Assembly (NCBI GenBank): GCA_003117195.1
Contig: BDSI01000006.1
Span: forward strand, 124,001-188,000
DNA: 64,000 nucleotides
Origin: Eudorina sp. 2006-703-Eu-15
Lineage: Eukaryota; Chlorophyta; Chlorophyceae; Chlamydomonadales; Volvocaceae
Direction: 5' to 3'
Below, piece after piece: positions 11,828 to 23,261 of the stretch (its first letter is position 1; every line of letters begins with the position of its first letter). A program made the position numbers and the translations under genes. The notes under the pieces were generated by a model, which made no database searches, was not told the DNA's origin, and worked only from the letters and a program-made list of their open reading frames with translations.

Positions 11828-14800
11828 CGCAGGCCGAGGTATCACGGCTTCGTACTGAGAACGAGGAGCTGGAGGGCCGCTGCCTGGGTCTGGAGGCGCT
11901 CAGCCAGCAACAGGCGGAGCAGCTCCACCAACAGAGCCAGCAGCTGCAGCGCTTGCAGGCAAGGCCGGATCCGCGGGCCCGTAGGAATACGCACGGCATG
12001 GAGTAAGGCGCAGCACACACCTACCCGCCCATGGTTCTGAATTGTCAGAAACAATGAACCGGAGGGCGCGACCACAGGGGGTTGTGTTGAGTCGGGAAAC
12101 GCAAGCTCTTGTGCTTTTGCCTTGCCCCAGACTCACTCGGCCGGGATGCCGAGTACCGAAGGGGTTATAGTGGTGCGTGGGCAGGGAAAAACGGAGTGTT
12201 CAGGGGGCTACCGCTACATGGCCGTGGCGGCCGTGATGACGATGGGCTGACGGGCCAGGCCGCAGCAGAACCGGCAGGAGCCGGCAGGGCCAACACACAG
12301 TTAGCTGGGCAGAGATCCTGGGCGGCGCTGTCCACCTGCCCACGTCCCCAGAAGCTGCCAGTACCTCTATCCATACCAGGCATATGCCAGTTTGAAGCAA
12401 TATAGCAGCATGGGCACCTCCATTGCATTCAGAGCTCCGCCGAACCCTTGCCAGTGAGAGCACCGCCGGAGCCTCACCCACGCACGCCAATCGCCACACG
12501 CGGCTGCCCCGTGTGTCAATGAAGTCAGCGAAACCCCGAAACGCCACCTAATGGGTGGGGCAGGTGTCCGGGCGATCCAACGGCATGAGCCCGTCTGACC
12601 CTCCTCCTCTTACCTTGTGCCACGACACGGGCCCACGGTTGTCCCGCGCACCTCCCCCCCTCCTCTGGCAGCAGCAGCGCAGTATAAATATGTCCACCAA
12701 TTTCCTATGACCCCCTCCCCCGCCCCCCGCGCCCACAGGAGCACGCCCAGGGCCTGCAGGCGCAGCTCTCGGAGGCCACTCTGGCCGCTCGCAGCGCCGC
12801 AGGCGCGCAGGCCGCGGTGGAGCAGCTGCGTCGACAGCTGGAGGACGCGGGCAAGCACGCGGCCGGGGTGTCGCAGCGGGCGGAGCAGCTTGAGGCGGCT
12901 CTCCAGGAGCAGCGGGCCCGCGCCGGGGGCCTGGAACAACAGCTCGTGGAGGCGCAGGAGCAACTGCGGCACGAGCAGGAGCAGCTGCACAGCATGGCCG
13001 CCGCCGCCACCGCCGCGCGGGCGGGGCCGGCGGGGCCGTCTGCGCAGGAGGTGGAGGCGCTGCGGAGCGCCAAGGAGCAGCTGCAGCAGCAGTACGCAGC
13101 TGCGGTGGCGGAGGTGGAGCGCCTGCGCAGCGCCTCGACTGCGGCGGCCGGGGCGGCAGCAGCGCAGCCGCAGCCGCAGCCGCCGGTGGCGGGGGCGGGG
13201 GCTGCGGGCGCTGCGGCCCTGGTGGACGAGTTGCGGCGACAGGTGATGGAGCTGCAGAGCGAGCGGGCGGTGCTGGTGTCCAGGTGGGTTACGTCGTCGT
13301 TGAGACCTCTGACGGTGTGTGTGGTGATGGTGGGCAGTGGGGGTCAGGAGGTCAGTGGACAGCAAAGGGGTAGAGACTGCGCGGACTGCGAGAGCAGAGC
13401 CCCGGTGGACGGTGGGGCCGTCGTCCCGACGGCGGTCCGATGGGACTCCAGCGCCGCGGCAGCGCCGCGACCCACCCCCCTTCCTTCAGGTATGTATGGT
13501 AAGTAACTTGGGTCGCGTATTTTGACTCCTGTGCCACGCATCGGTTCCCCAATCCTTACCCCCTTCCTTCCGCGGGTCCATCCCTGGGGCCGGGCACTGG
13601 AGACACCGCGGCTGGGTCTTGCTACCACTTTTGTCACCCCGCGGCTGGCAGTAGGCGCCATATCCGGGCCTCTGCCAGCAACCGGACGTCCGTCGGCGGC
13701 TCAGTCGGAAGACCGTGCGGTTCGTATGACCCCTCCCTTGCGCGGGTCCATCCCTGGAGCCGGGCACCGGACACTCCACACACCCCCGGGTCCTTTGCAC
13801 TGACGCGACAGGTCTCTCTCGCAGCGGCATTCGTGCAGCCCTCGCATCCGGTCCCCGGGAAAATTGCATGTTTTCTCCATTCCGTTCATCCGGGACACTT
13901 CTTCATCCTCCATCCCAATTAGCATTCGCGTCTGGGAGATGCCTTCATCCGTCGCGCTGCCGCACCTCCAGCCCACCCTCGCGCTCGGTCCTGCCTGCCC
14001 ACCCCTCCTTTATTTCTTTTTTCTTCAATTTAACTTCTCCTCCTCCTCCTATGTCTACCAATTTCCTATACCCCCCTCCTCCTCCTCCTCCTGCAGAGCC
14101 AACCAGGTGGACGGGTTGATGGCGGAGGTGGAGGCGCTCCGGCAGGCGCGTGCGCAGCTGGAGGCGGCCGTCCGCGCCGAGCAGCGCCGCAACCAGCAGG
14201 CCGCCGTGGGTGTCACGCTGCCGCCGGGCGGCAGCCCCAGCGTGGCCTCCAGCCCGGGCCGCACGCCGGGGACGGCGGCCGACAAGAAGCGCGATGAGAT
14301 GGCGTCGCAGTTGGCGGGGGTGTACGACCCGGAGAACGCGGTGCTGCAGGTGGGTGGGGTGCGGCGCGGCGAGGTGGGGCATACGGTAATAGGAAAATTG
14401 GTGGACTCATCATTCGTACTGCGCTGCTGGTGGGATGGAGTGGGGTGGGGCGTGAATGTCTATCAGATGATGTCGCCCTAGAAGGCTAGAAAGCTGGAGT
14501 CTCGAAGCCTGGAAAGCTGGAATCTCGGGGGGGGATGTAGCCTGTCAATGGATTCGGAGAGTCAGGATGATCGGTTGACAGCCCGAGCCTCCCCTCTCCG
14601 AAACCGGCTGGCTTGGACTGGTACTTGGACTGGTACTGGGACCGTGACTGGGTTGGTGATGCGAGCGAGGCCACCACTTGAATCTATATTAACGCCCTGT
14701 ACATGGGTGTGCGGGAGGTTTTGTGTGTGTAATAAGAAACTGTGTGTTGAACTGTGTGTTTAGAGAAGGAACTGTGTGTGTGTGTGGCCGTGAGGATGCG

Positions 14801-15232
14801 GTGGCAGCTAGTGCTGCGGGTCGCGGTGGAGGGTGTGTCGGCGGGCGCGACCGCTGCGTGTGTCTAGAGAAGGGACCCGCCCCTGCGTGTGTCTGCGGAC
14901 AGCAAACCGTCTTTTGAGGGGGGTCGATCTGGAGCCCTGGATGTGCACTGCGTCGAACTCCCTCCCCCCCCGCCTTGTGGTATGTACCGTGCTACCGTCA
15001 TCCCCTGAGTCCGCCGGCCGCATGCCGTCTCGCCTTCGCACAGGGCGCCTCCACCACCTTCCAGCCCATCTCGGGGCTGCTCCGCGGCAACTGCCCGCCC
15101 TTCGCCGCCAGCGCGCTGGGCGCGGCGGCCCGGCTGCATGACAAGATCACGGTGGCGCTGTACTGCCGCCCCACCGCGCGGCTGCTGTTCAGTGCCTACA
15201 TCCTGCTGCTGCACATCCTGGTGCTGGTCTGA
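3629..15232 (+). CDS. Giant golgin-84-like coiled-coil protein with C-terminal membrane anchor
   Basis: Twelve exons join in phase: 3629-3673, 3838-3936, 4147-4863, 5505-5666, 5849-5965, 6236-7300, 7576-8457, 8794-11685, 11833-11958, 12739-13283, 14097-14349, 15044-15232, giving about 2,363 residues. An in-frame TAA just upstream fixes the ATG. The N-terminus (LAKFKSKRATLKAAN) is followed by a Pro/Ala region and then some 1,900 residues of Ala/Glu-rich heptads, i.e. coiled coil. The last exon encodes RPTARLLFSAYILLLHILVL and stop, the Arg-Pro-x-x-Arg plus single membrane span plus LH pattern of golgin-84 and plant golgin candidates 1/2; a CASP-type golgin is the main alternative. By family, such proteins tether vesicles at the Golgi, anchored by the C-terminus. 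Known golgin-84 proteins are about 700 residues, so this one is unusually long. Intron 9 appears to be GC-AG. Confidence 0.7.
11765..11832 (+). repeat. CT-rich tract ending at a splice acceptor
   Basis: A (CT)n and C-run tract fills the last 65 bases of golgin intron 8 and runs directly into the CAG acceptor of exon 9 at 11833. It presumably serves as the polypyrimidine tract. Confidence 0.7.
12664..12716 (+). repeat. Splice-associated repeat R1, copy A (sense, before acceptor)
   Basis: CAGCAGCGCAGTATAAATA followed by TGTCCACCAATTTCCTAT and a C-rich tail. It lies in golgin intron 9. The TTTCCTAT end points at the acceptor of exon 10 (12738), 28 nt away. Confidence 0.75.
14049..14080 (+). repeat. 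R1 copy B (sense, before acceptor)
   Basis: ATGTCTACCAATTTCCTAT with a C-rich tail in golgin intron 10. The distance to the exon 11 acceptor (14096) is 26 nt. The upstream half of the repeat is replaced by TCC repeats. Confidence 0.7.
14386..14430 (-). repeat. R1 copy C (antisense, after donor)
   Basis: Reverse-complement copy (AATAGGAAAATTGGTGGAC followed by ACTGCGCTGCTGG) in golgin intron 11. Its GGAAA end points back to the exon 11 donor at 14350, 37 nt away, across a G-rich stretch. Confidence 0.65.
14856..14886 (+). repeat. Short repeat R2 copy in golgin intron 11
   Basis: GTGTGTCTAGAGAAGGGACC followed by CGCCC matches copies at 52898, 57541, 54051 (reverse) and 58479 (reverse). All lie in introns of the annotated genes. 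Confidence 0.5.
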
Positions 15233-15397
15233 GGATCTGGGGAGGGGGTCGGGGGAGGGGGTCGGGGAGGGGGTGGGGGAAGGGGTTGGGGGAAGGGGTT
15301 GGGGGAAAGGGGTTGGGGGAAAGGGGTTGGGGGGGGTTGGGGTTGGGGGAAAGGGGTTGGGGGAAAGGGGTTGGGGGTTGGGGTTGGGGGAGGGTGT
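15233..15397 (+). repeat. G-rich tract directly after the golgin stop codon
   Basis: About 160 bases of runs of four to eight Gs separated by TT, AA, TC or A start within a few bases of the stop codon. The sense transcript would carry many consecutive G-runs, ideal for RNA G-quadruplexes. TTGGGG units occur but are irregular, so this is not a telomere. Confidence 0.8.
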
Positions 15398-15440
15398 AGG
15401 AAATTGGTAGACATTTTCAAACTGCGCAGCTGCTGCCAGA
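15395..15440 (-). repeat. R1 copy D (antisense, in presumed 3' UTR)
   Basis: TAGGAAATTGGTAGACATTT followed by ACTGCGCAGCTGCTGCCAG. It follows the G-rich tract after the golgin stop codon. It is the only copy not beside a splice site in my models, unless the 3' UTR is itself spliced. Confidence 0.7.
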
Positions 15441-18340
15441 GGTTGGGGGAGGGAGGAAGGGCTCTAGGGTTATACGAGCTCCGGAGACAGGGGGGGAGGT
15501 TCGTGTCCTGGCTGCCATGGGCCGGATGACACCGCCCCCTGAGCATCGGTGTGCGGTGGAAAGCCGCTGTTGTCCGGCGACGTGGCCTGTCCAAGGCAAC
15601 GGGGCAGGCGCGGCACGTAGGCTGTGCGTTGGCTTTGCTTGGCTTGGAGTCGGACTTCGGACTCTGGGGGCATCGGACGTGGCCTCGGTGCCGCGAATAA
15701 AGGCGCGCAAGCCGCAGTAGCATCCTAGGGTACCGGCCCTTTTACCCTTCTTGGGGTCATGGTGTTACGGTATCACGGATCCCGCATCCGTCAGCATGGG
15801 ATGGGATGACGGCTCTGCGGGAGGCCTGGACGCGGCAGGTGGACGTTGGTTGCACATCCGCGGATGGAGTCGCTCTGTGTGCGGTTGCTGTCACGGAAGG
15901 CCCCGACCGGGGCCGTGTTGTACTTGGCCCGCGGAGAGGTAGATAGCTGTAGCCATGGGCTCGCCTGAGCATACAATGGTTGGGTTGGGTCGACGGGGCG
16001 GGGGCCGCATGTGGGGGCGGCGCGGAGCTGGCCACTCGGCGAACCTCGTCACCGCACCGCAGGCGGGGGGTGTCGAGAGCTGCCGCGGCCCATCGGCGCT
16101 CCCTCTCTGAGTCGTTTCTTGTGACGCGGATGTGTGACGCGGATGTGTGACACGGATGTGTGACACGGATTGCACAACAGCACTCCGCAGGTCGGGGCAC
16201 CGACGGGGCCTCTCGGTGGAAAGAGGGCAGGGGGTGCCCGCTGACTGGGCCGGGACACCTCTGCCGCCCGGAGCACATCACGCTGCAGGGCCCCACGCGC
16301 CTCAGTGGGGTGCATACATCGCTCGCCGCATGGGGCACACACGCCCTGTAGGGGCGTTGGGGCGCCGTAGCGCATCCATCGTTCACATGGTCGTGAGGTT
16401 GACGTGGGTTCCCATGGATATATATACGATATTCGATGTACCTACCAGTGGGGCCCTCGGGGCACGCCAGAGACGCCGCCACCGTTGGGACTGTCGGCTG
16501 ATCTGATCTACGCATCCAGCCGCGTTGCATGCGGCGTGTTGGTGTACGACGGCGCCCCTCCCCGACGTCTTCGCGGCACCGGCATCTCATACGCCGGGGT
16601 GCGGTCTCTGGGGCACGGTGGCAAGGCTCACGGTGAGCCGGTAGGCAAGTTGCGGCTCGAACGGCGGTTCGAACAGACATCGAGGAGGCTGATACCGTAA
16701 CCCCAGCTTACAGTCTTCCTCGCAAGTGGAACCTCCTGGTGTGTGACGGTGCACGCCAAGTGTCCGCTGCTGGGGCGGTGTGTGATACTTGGCGTGTGTG
16801 ACATTTGGCGTCCAGCATCAGCTCCTTGCGGCGGAGCGCGGAGGGGAGCGTCGAGCCTCGTCGCCCTCACTGGTCACTGCCCTCACGGGCGGGGCTCCTG
16901 CTCTCACTCTGCTCACGTGTCTCTCCCCCACCCGCCCCATCCCCGAGGTCCGGGATCGCAGGTCTCGAGGATCGCCCATCCTCGTTGGTCGTTCGGTCGA
17001 TCGACCGCCTGACAACTCGTAGCGCTCTCGCCCGCCTTTGCTGCACAGCACAGCGCATCCCCGAACCGTCCTGGCCGGCGGGTCGCGGCCCGCACCTCCA
17101 TTCCCGTTGTTCGACCCGGGCCACATTCCCGGCCCGCTGCCCGTGCGCGTCACACCGGCCTCCGAAACCAAAGGTCGGGGTGAGGTCCACTCACTCCTCG
17201 CTGCTGCTGCGGTCAATACCGGTCCCCACCTTTGGTGCACCCGTCGCCCTTTCCCTCGGGGCGGGCGCGGCTGGGTCCATCGGGAGGTTAACGTCCGAGG
17301 CAAGAGTCCCACTGCAATTAAGGGGCGGCAAAAAGAGCCCAAGACGCGTTGCTTTGGGTGGGTTAGCAAGCAAAGGGAGGCACAGAAAGAAGCGGCACGC
17401 GGCTGGCGGCGAGGGCCCGCCTGCGCGCTCCGGACGCCCTACGGTGGGTGTGCGCGGCAGCGCCGCACACAGCGGCACTGCAGGCGTCCACTGTAACGTG
17501 GATTCCTCCAGAGGGTGGGGTTTACAGCGTGCAGCGTTGATAATCGGCTTCCCCACTAATGAGAACCCTGGACAGGGCCCGGCAAAGGGCACGGATCCAC
17601 GGAAGCCAATCCACACCATGACGATAGTACTACCCACGTACCCAGGCACTACAAATGCCATGAACCAATCAAGGTTTACTTATACGGTACGTAATATGGC
17701 AAGCCACCAGGCAACCTCCGGGCGTCAAAGTTGTGGATGCATGCTCAGTCGCACCCAGTGCTCGTCGACAGATGAAACCCGCTGCTGTTCCGAAAATACG
17801 AACTGCCAGGCGGAACCAGCACCGTAACAAATATGTAGCTGTTCATGGGTTCAAAAAGGGGACCAGACAAGGCTGTGTGCAGACTATGACCTGACCCGCC
17901 GTGATGAGCAGGCAACGGCCGCATTCTGAGCACCGACGTATCGGATGAGCAGTTCAGCAGTTCAGGGAACCAGCCTGTCTCGTCTGGCCACCACCTCTCC
18001 CCACTGTACCGACACTGACGCAACGACGCGACCAACGTCCACCGCCCAACCGCCGCGCTATAGACACATAAGGACCTCTGCAGCTCACCCACCCGAGCCA
18101 AGGAGGCATGCAGCATGGGCGCGTACGAGCTGTCTGGGCCCGTTGGATCACTCAGCGCACCCGCCACGACCACCCCCGGTCTCGTCAACAGCCAACGGTT
18201 AACTGATACCGTACTGACCATTGACGTAATCAAGCGCAGGCACGACACAGCGGTGGAGCTGTGGAGTCAGCCAAGGATGAGAGATATGTGCTGGCGAGGA
18301 TGCGCTTCGAAGGGCACCGCCAGCGAATCCTCCACGGCCC
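15441..18340. other. No supported gene; GC-rich repeats
   Basis: The first 250 bases are probably golgin 3' UTR (an AATAAA occurs near 15696). Long open frames exist on both strands, notably 16805-17827 (+, 340 codons) and 15757-16680 (-, 307 codons). They overlap other open frames, have no recognisable domain and look like by-products of GC content. A four-fold 15-bp tandem (GTGACGCGGATGTGT) lies at about 16117-16170. A short inverted repeat lies near 16752-16795. Confidence 0.4.
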
Positions 18341-20140
18341 ATCCCTCTTCACCCACTCTGGCCCACTTTGACCTAATTGAGAGACACACACACCCCTGTT
18401 CTGCCCGCCAGAGAAAACGCACACGCACACACACACCCACACACCAGCGTCAGGCCCGGCGAGATATGTAACGATGCACACACACACACACACACACTGC
18501 TCGCTGGTCTATTTTAACACACACTGCTCGCTAAATCTGAACCACCTCCGCAACGCGCCCCACGTGGCGCCCTCCTCCTCCTCCCGAACAACAACCGGTG
18601 AAAACGTGTACGGCAGGGGGTCCCTCCCTCAGAACGACCAAACTGACCCAACCGACCCAACCGCACCTCGGGGCGAGAAGCCTCGGAACCAGCGCTCTTC
18701 CGTCGGTCTCCGGGCGCCAGAGCCGACGCGTTCACAAGGGGGTACAGTTAACGAGCATGACCACAATGCACAGAGCCAGTGTACGCCGGATCGTCTTCAT
18801 GCTGAGATGATGCCTCGCCGGCCGCCTCCCACACGTATCGCACACACGCACATGGCATGGCCGTGGCCTTTCCTTTCGTTGAGCGACCGCCATACTTCTC
18901 AGGGCGCGCGCTTTCTATGCGGCCCCTCACACCCCTTTCCTTGCCCCCGGCAAAGGAAGGAGAGTGCTTCGGGCGTTTTGTCCGGTAGCGCAGCCCTTGG
19001 CCATCGATAGGCCCGGTCAGATCTGTAACATTTCATACACACACATCCATACACACGGGTACAGGTTGGGGCAGGTGCCGTGGGGCATACGGGCATTTTC
19101 CGGGCTTGGATATGCCCCTTGCATGTCACGCACCCCTGCCTTGCCTGCCTAAGAACAAAAACACCCACATCGACTCTCCACAGAAACACAGCGTCGTACA
19201 CGATGCCTGTCACTTACGTGAAACCTTAGAACCATGTCGCCCATGTGCTGTCCTGTCCTGTCCTGTCCTGTGAATGCACAAAGCAACCGACGTGTCTTGA
19301 TGTATCTGTACAACCGAAGACGAAAGCAAGCAAGAAGACACAAACCACCCAACGACGGGTAAGCTCGAACTCGTAATCGAACGCGGACGCGGACGGGCAC
19401 AAGAACCAGGGGTCAAAGCGGTCACCATGGACCACCGGCCACTGTACGGGACTGTACGGACCTGTACGGGAATGCTCCGCCAGCCGCGGGGATGTCCCCT
19501 CGCCCCAATCTACCCCCCTGCCCTGAGCATAATTCATCACGATGAAGATGACGATGATGGAAGGAAGATGATGAAGATGATGCGCGCATAAATCCAGCCC
19601 GACCCGCCCGAACATAGCTGTGTGTGCGTGTGCGTGTGTGTGCGTGTGCGTGTGTGTGTGTGTGTGTGGTTCGTCCACGAGTCCGGCTGCAGCCGCTGCG
19701 AGCGGCCTCGGCCTCCAAGCACCGCCATGGCCACACCCATCCATCCATCCATCCATCCATCCATCCATCCATCCATCCATCCATCCATCCGCCATGGCCA
19801 CACCCATCCATCCGCCCATCCGCCACACGCCCTCCACCACGCCACCATCTGCCACCCAGTGCACAGCGTCTCATACACCCAGGGTTTGAACCCAGCGGGC
19901 GGCGGCCCTCCAGGTCCGCAGGCGGCGGCCCCAAGCCGAGCCGGCTGACCCATTCCGCTGGGGTGGGGCCGCCGGCTCAGCTTAGGCGTAGGGCACTCCC
20001 CACGCGTTGGGCGCCCCTGGACCCGTGGGCGCCCCATCGTAGGGCCCCCCTGGACCCCGAACACAACGAAAAGAGCCCCACCAACGTGACCACCACCACC
20101 CTGGAGAGCCGACCGCCACCGCGGGGTGGGCACGACGGGT

Positions 20141-20199
<59 letters not shown>

Positions 20200-20759
20200 G
20201 GAAAAGGTACATGACCTTTGCACCACACCCGGTTGGGCACGCGCCGCGGACGGAGGCGGCGGCGGGCGGACCCCGTGGGGCACCCCCTGGGGTAGGGGTC
20301 GGCGCGCGCGGGCAGCCGAGCCGCGGCAGCTGGGGTCCTCAGTCCTCTTCAGAATCGGCCGGCGCACATACAGCACGCTCAATACGCTGACGTCGGCGCC
20401 GCACGCGCGCCGCAGTGCGGTCTTTGTTCCCATGACCAAGCGGCGCGGAGGTCCTCGTGATTCTTCCTTGCGGGATTCAACCAGCCGGCGCAACGCAACG
20501 CAACGCAACGGTGACCCCCACATCCCGACGGGGGTCCACCGCCGCCTGCGGCCGCGGCCTCACCAGCCCACAGGGCACCGCCGCGTTGGGCACCGGGCAC
20601 CAGCATCAACTCCCGCCAGCACCTAGCAGACCCCCCCCCACCGACACACACACACACGCACACACACACACACTGTACTGCCAAATGAGGTGTACTGTAG
20701 CAAGCAAGCACGACAATGACCAAGTTCATCATCACGTAATATTAACGTCATGTCTGCAG
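18341..20759. repeat. Microsatellite-rich non-genic region
   Basis: Contains (CA)n at about 18470-18500, (CCTGT)n at 19249-19271, (TG)n at about 19620-19672, (CCAT)n interrupted at 19735-19812, (CA)n at 20142-20197 and (CA)n at about 20642-20672. A SINE-like R3 copy lies at about 19060-19165. The open frames here encode only repeat translations, and I see no gene. Confidence 0.7.
19060..19165 (-). mobile_element. SINE-like repeat R3, copy 1
   Basis: On the minus strand TTCTTAGGCAGGC is followed by GGTGCGTGACATGCAAGGGG and TGCCCGTATG. It matches copies at 40445-40545 and 57425-57520. No target duplication was identified for this copy. Confidence 0.55.
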
Positions 20760-22980
20760 TAATATTCGGTCTAAACACCGCCGCCAAGCCAACAACAAAG
20801 CGGAGGGCCGTCGATGCAAGCACAGGCTCGCCCGCCGCGGCCCGCGCCGCCGGAGCCCGCGGCCAGGATCCGCCCAGGGCAAGGGGCCAGAAACAGCTAA
20901 AAAAATACAATAATAACAACAATAACTCATCGTACGGGTGGAGCGATAAGGGAAAGTACGGCACACGTCAACACGTCGGCATCCCACCCAGCTGCTGAGA
21001 GGCGAGGGCGAGGGCGAGGCGTCCTCTGTCCAGCAGCATCACGGCGCCAAGCCCAAGTCGGGCCCTGCGCCGCGGGAGGTGTCGCGTCCCGCCTTCCCGC
21101 CGGGCCGCCAGGTATCTCCCCCGGGCTGAGGGGACCCAGCAATCAGCGGTTGGGCGCCTCAGCGACATCCCAGCAACACCCCGCCCGCTCTCCCCCCATG
21201 GCCACCGAAAGAACCTTCCGGCCGCCACTCGACCGCCTAGAACATGACGTAATTCAAACACAATGGTGAAACCCACTGACGAAACACAACGGTGAAACAC
21301 AACGGCGAAACACACATGGACTCGCCCACTGCACACGCGACCTCGGGAGCGCCCGAGCCCGCTGCGACGGCACCTGCTGTCCCTGCCGAGTGCAGCCACA
21401 TCCCAGCACGCAACCAGATAAATATGCTGCGAAAAACTGTGCCGGCTTGACGGCGTCGTGCATTACACGATACAAGGAGCATCAGGTTAACCACCCAGCC
21501 ACCACCCAGCCACCAATCCTGACCCCCAGGTGTCCCCACCCACCCACCCATCCTGACCCCAGGTGTCCCCACCCACCCACCCATCCTGACCCCCAGGTGT
21601 CCCCACCCACCCACACTCATAACCTCACCCCCATCGCGCGCACGAGCACGAGTACGAGTACGAGCACCACCGTGGCCGATGTACGACAGCATCGCCTTCC
21701 CGCCGCGCCCCAACGTCTCCCCAGCAGCAGCAGCAGCTACAGTCCGGCGTTGTACGACGCCGATTACACTTCTCTGTGTGCTGGACATTTAGGGCCGGCC
21801 AGGTGAGGTGCTTGCGGGGGGTTATCGCCCTGCTTTCCCTGCCTCCCTCCCACCCTCCCTCCTTCCACCTCGCAAGCACCTTCCAAGCCCCGCCTTGTCG
21901 CTTCCCAGTCGGATCCCAGCAACGGGCCTCCCACTCCAGACCAATAATGCAGAACTGAAAATTGCAGCAAACTGCAGCGAGCCCCCGCCAATGATGGATA
22001 CAAATGCAACGATATGTATTCAAGCCGCCATCAGTGCTCGTGTCAGACCCATGGGACTGTCAGCGTCAGACCCACGGGTCAGACCCATGGGACTGTCAAT
22101 GTCAGACCCACGGGACTGACTGTCTGCTGACCCGCGAGGACGCGCGCTGCCCCATGACCCCTCCACCCGTCGTACTCACCCCCCCAGAGCGTGGTACGGA
22201 TTCCCTGTTTGCGTCGGTACCTCTGAAACCAGTCGGGCAGCAATCCAGGTGCTGCCCTCCGGCCCGGGGTCCGGGGGCAGATAGATTCCCGAGCGACCCG
22301 CGGGCCCCCGCCGCAACCAGCGGGCCCCCGCCGCGCCTCTAACGGCGGCAGAAAATGGGAGGCCCAGGCCGGTGCCGTACAGCCCACGTGACCTCACCAC
22401 CTCTCACGCGACGGCCGCGGGTCAAGCCGTGGCCGCATCAAATGGGCCCTGCGGAGCGTCGTGTAGCCCGAAACCCCTAAAACCCTAAAACTCTAAACCC
22501 AAGGCTACATCTTGATTCTCTGCCTCCAACACAACACGCAGTAAAACCTTGAACAAGCACTGCGCGCACGACACGAAACCCAGCGCGGCCAAACGATAAA
22601 TCAGCGACGGGGCGCGTGCGGTTGTGCTGTCTGAGGCGATCAACGGCGCGCACACGCCGCGGCACGGCCTCATCCCTTCCCTGGCGTTTCCTGCAGATGG
22701 TCGGATGGTTGCATCGGGAGATACTGATGGATGGACGACACACCGCGCGCTGCACAGTGCGCACCTTCCTGTACGGCATCTCCTTTGCATGGCTGCCCTC
22801 ACCTCTGTCGGCCAGACCACCACCTAGCCCATCGACCCCATCCAGCCCGTCAGCCAACGGCCTGTTTGCTTGCTGCGTGCTTGCTTGCCATCCTGCGTCG
22901 TGTCCCCGCCACCGCTGTTGCAACGGCAACACGCGCCAGAAGCTTTACCTCCTGCTGTTGCTGTTACTAATATTACGTCG
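20760..22980. other. No supported gene; two minisatellites
   Basis: A tandem repeat of about 36 bp (unit containing CATCCTGACCCCCAGGTGTC) lies at 21505-21620. A roughly 38-bp tandem (GTCAGACCCATGGGACTGTC) lies at 22045-22120. A telomere-like tract lies at 22474-22500. Open frames in this region have no recognisable domains. The last part may hold the 3' UTR of the minus-strand kinase gene. Confidence 0.5.
22473..22501. repeat. Interstitial telomere-like tract
   Basis: CCCCTAAAACCCTAAAACT then CTAAACCC: two to three degenerate units of CCCTAAAA, the complement of the volvocine telomere repeat TTTTAGGG. At under 30 bp it is too short to be a chromosome end. Confidence 0.55.
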
Positions 22981-23261
22981 ACTATATTACTACCACACCT
23001 AACTTTCGCCGAACTGGTCTTAATATAATATATAATTTCAAATCAAGGCTGTTAGCTCGACGGTAATATTCCGCACAAGAGTCCCATGGGGCAGACCAAC
23101 GCAGCCCCCTTGTGCCCCTGCACCGCCGCGCCGTACCGCGATGCCGTACAAGCATGGCGCCGTACCGCCGCAAAACCGCCCCACCAACCGCCCCGCGGGC
23201 GCCATAACAACAACCTCCGAGCCGACCCGACCCCTTAATGGCGCCGTCGGCGCCCCAGGAA

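Noticed and set aside
15044..15232. CASP-type golgin for the coiled-coil gene
   Set aside because: Not excluded, but the Arg-Pro-x-x-Arg before the membrane span and the preceding F-x-P and AAARLHD pattern fit golgin-84/golgin candidate 1 better.
15233..15397. TTGGGG-like units as a telomere
   Set aside because: The spacing is irregular (TT, AA, TC, A), it lies just after a stop codon inside a gene-bearing region, and volvocine telomeres are TTTTAGGG.
15757..16680. 307-codon minus-strand open frame
   Set aside because: Includes translated 15-bp tandem repeats, has no domain, and alternative frames are equally open.
19226..20523. Minus-strand frames of 212-328 codons
   Set aside because: They translate (CCAT)n, (CA)n and (TG)n microsatellites ([20 protein letters not shown]) and are not plausible genes.
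21505..22120. Direct repeats as a CRISPR array
   Set aside because: The units are contiguous minisatellites without unique spacers, in a eukaryotic genome.
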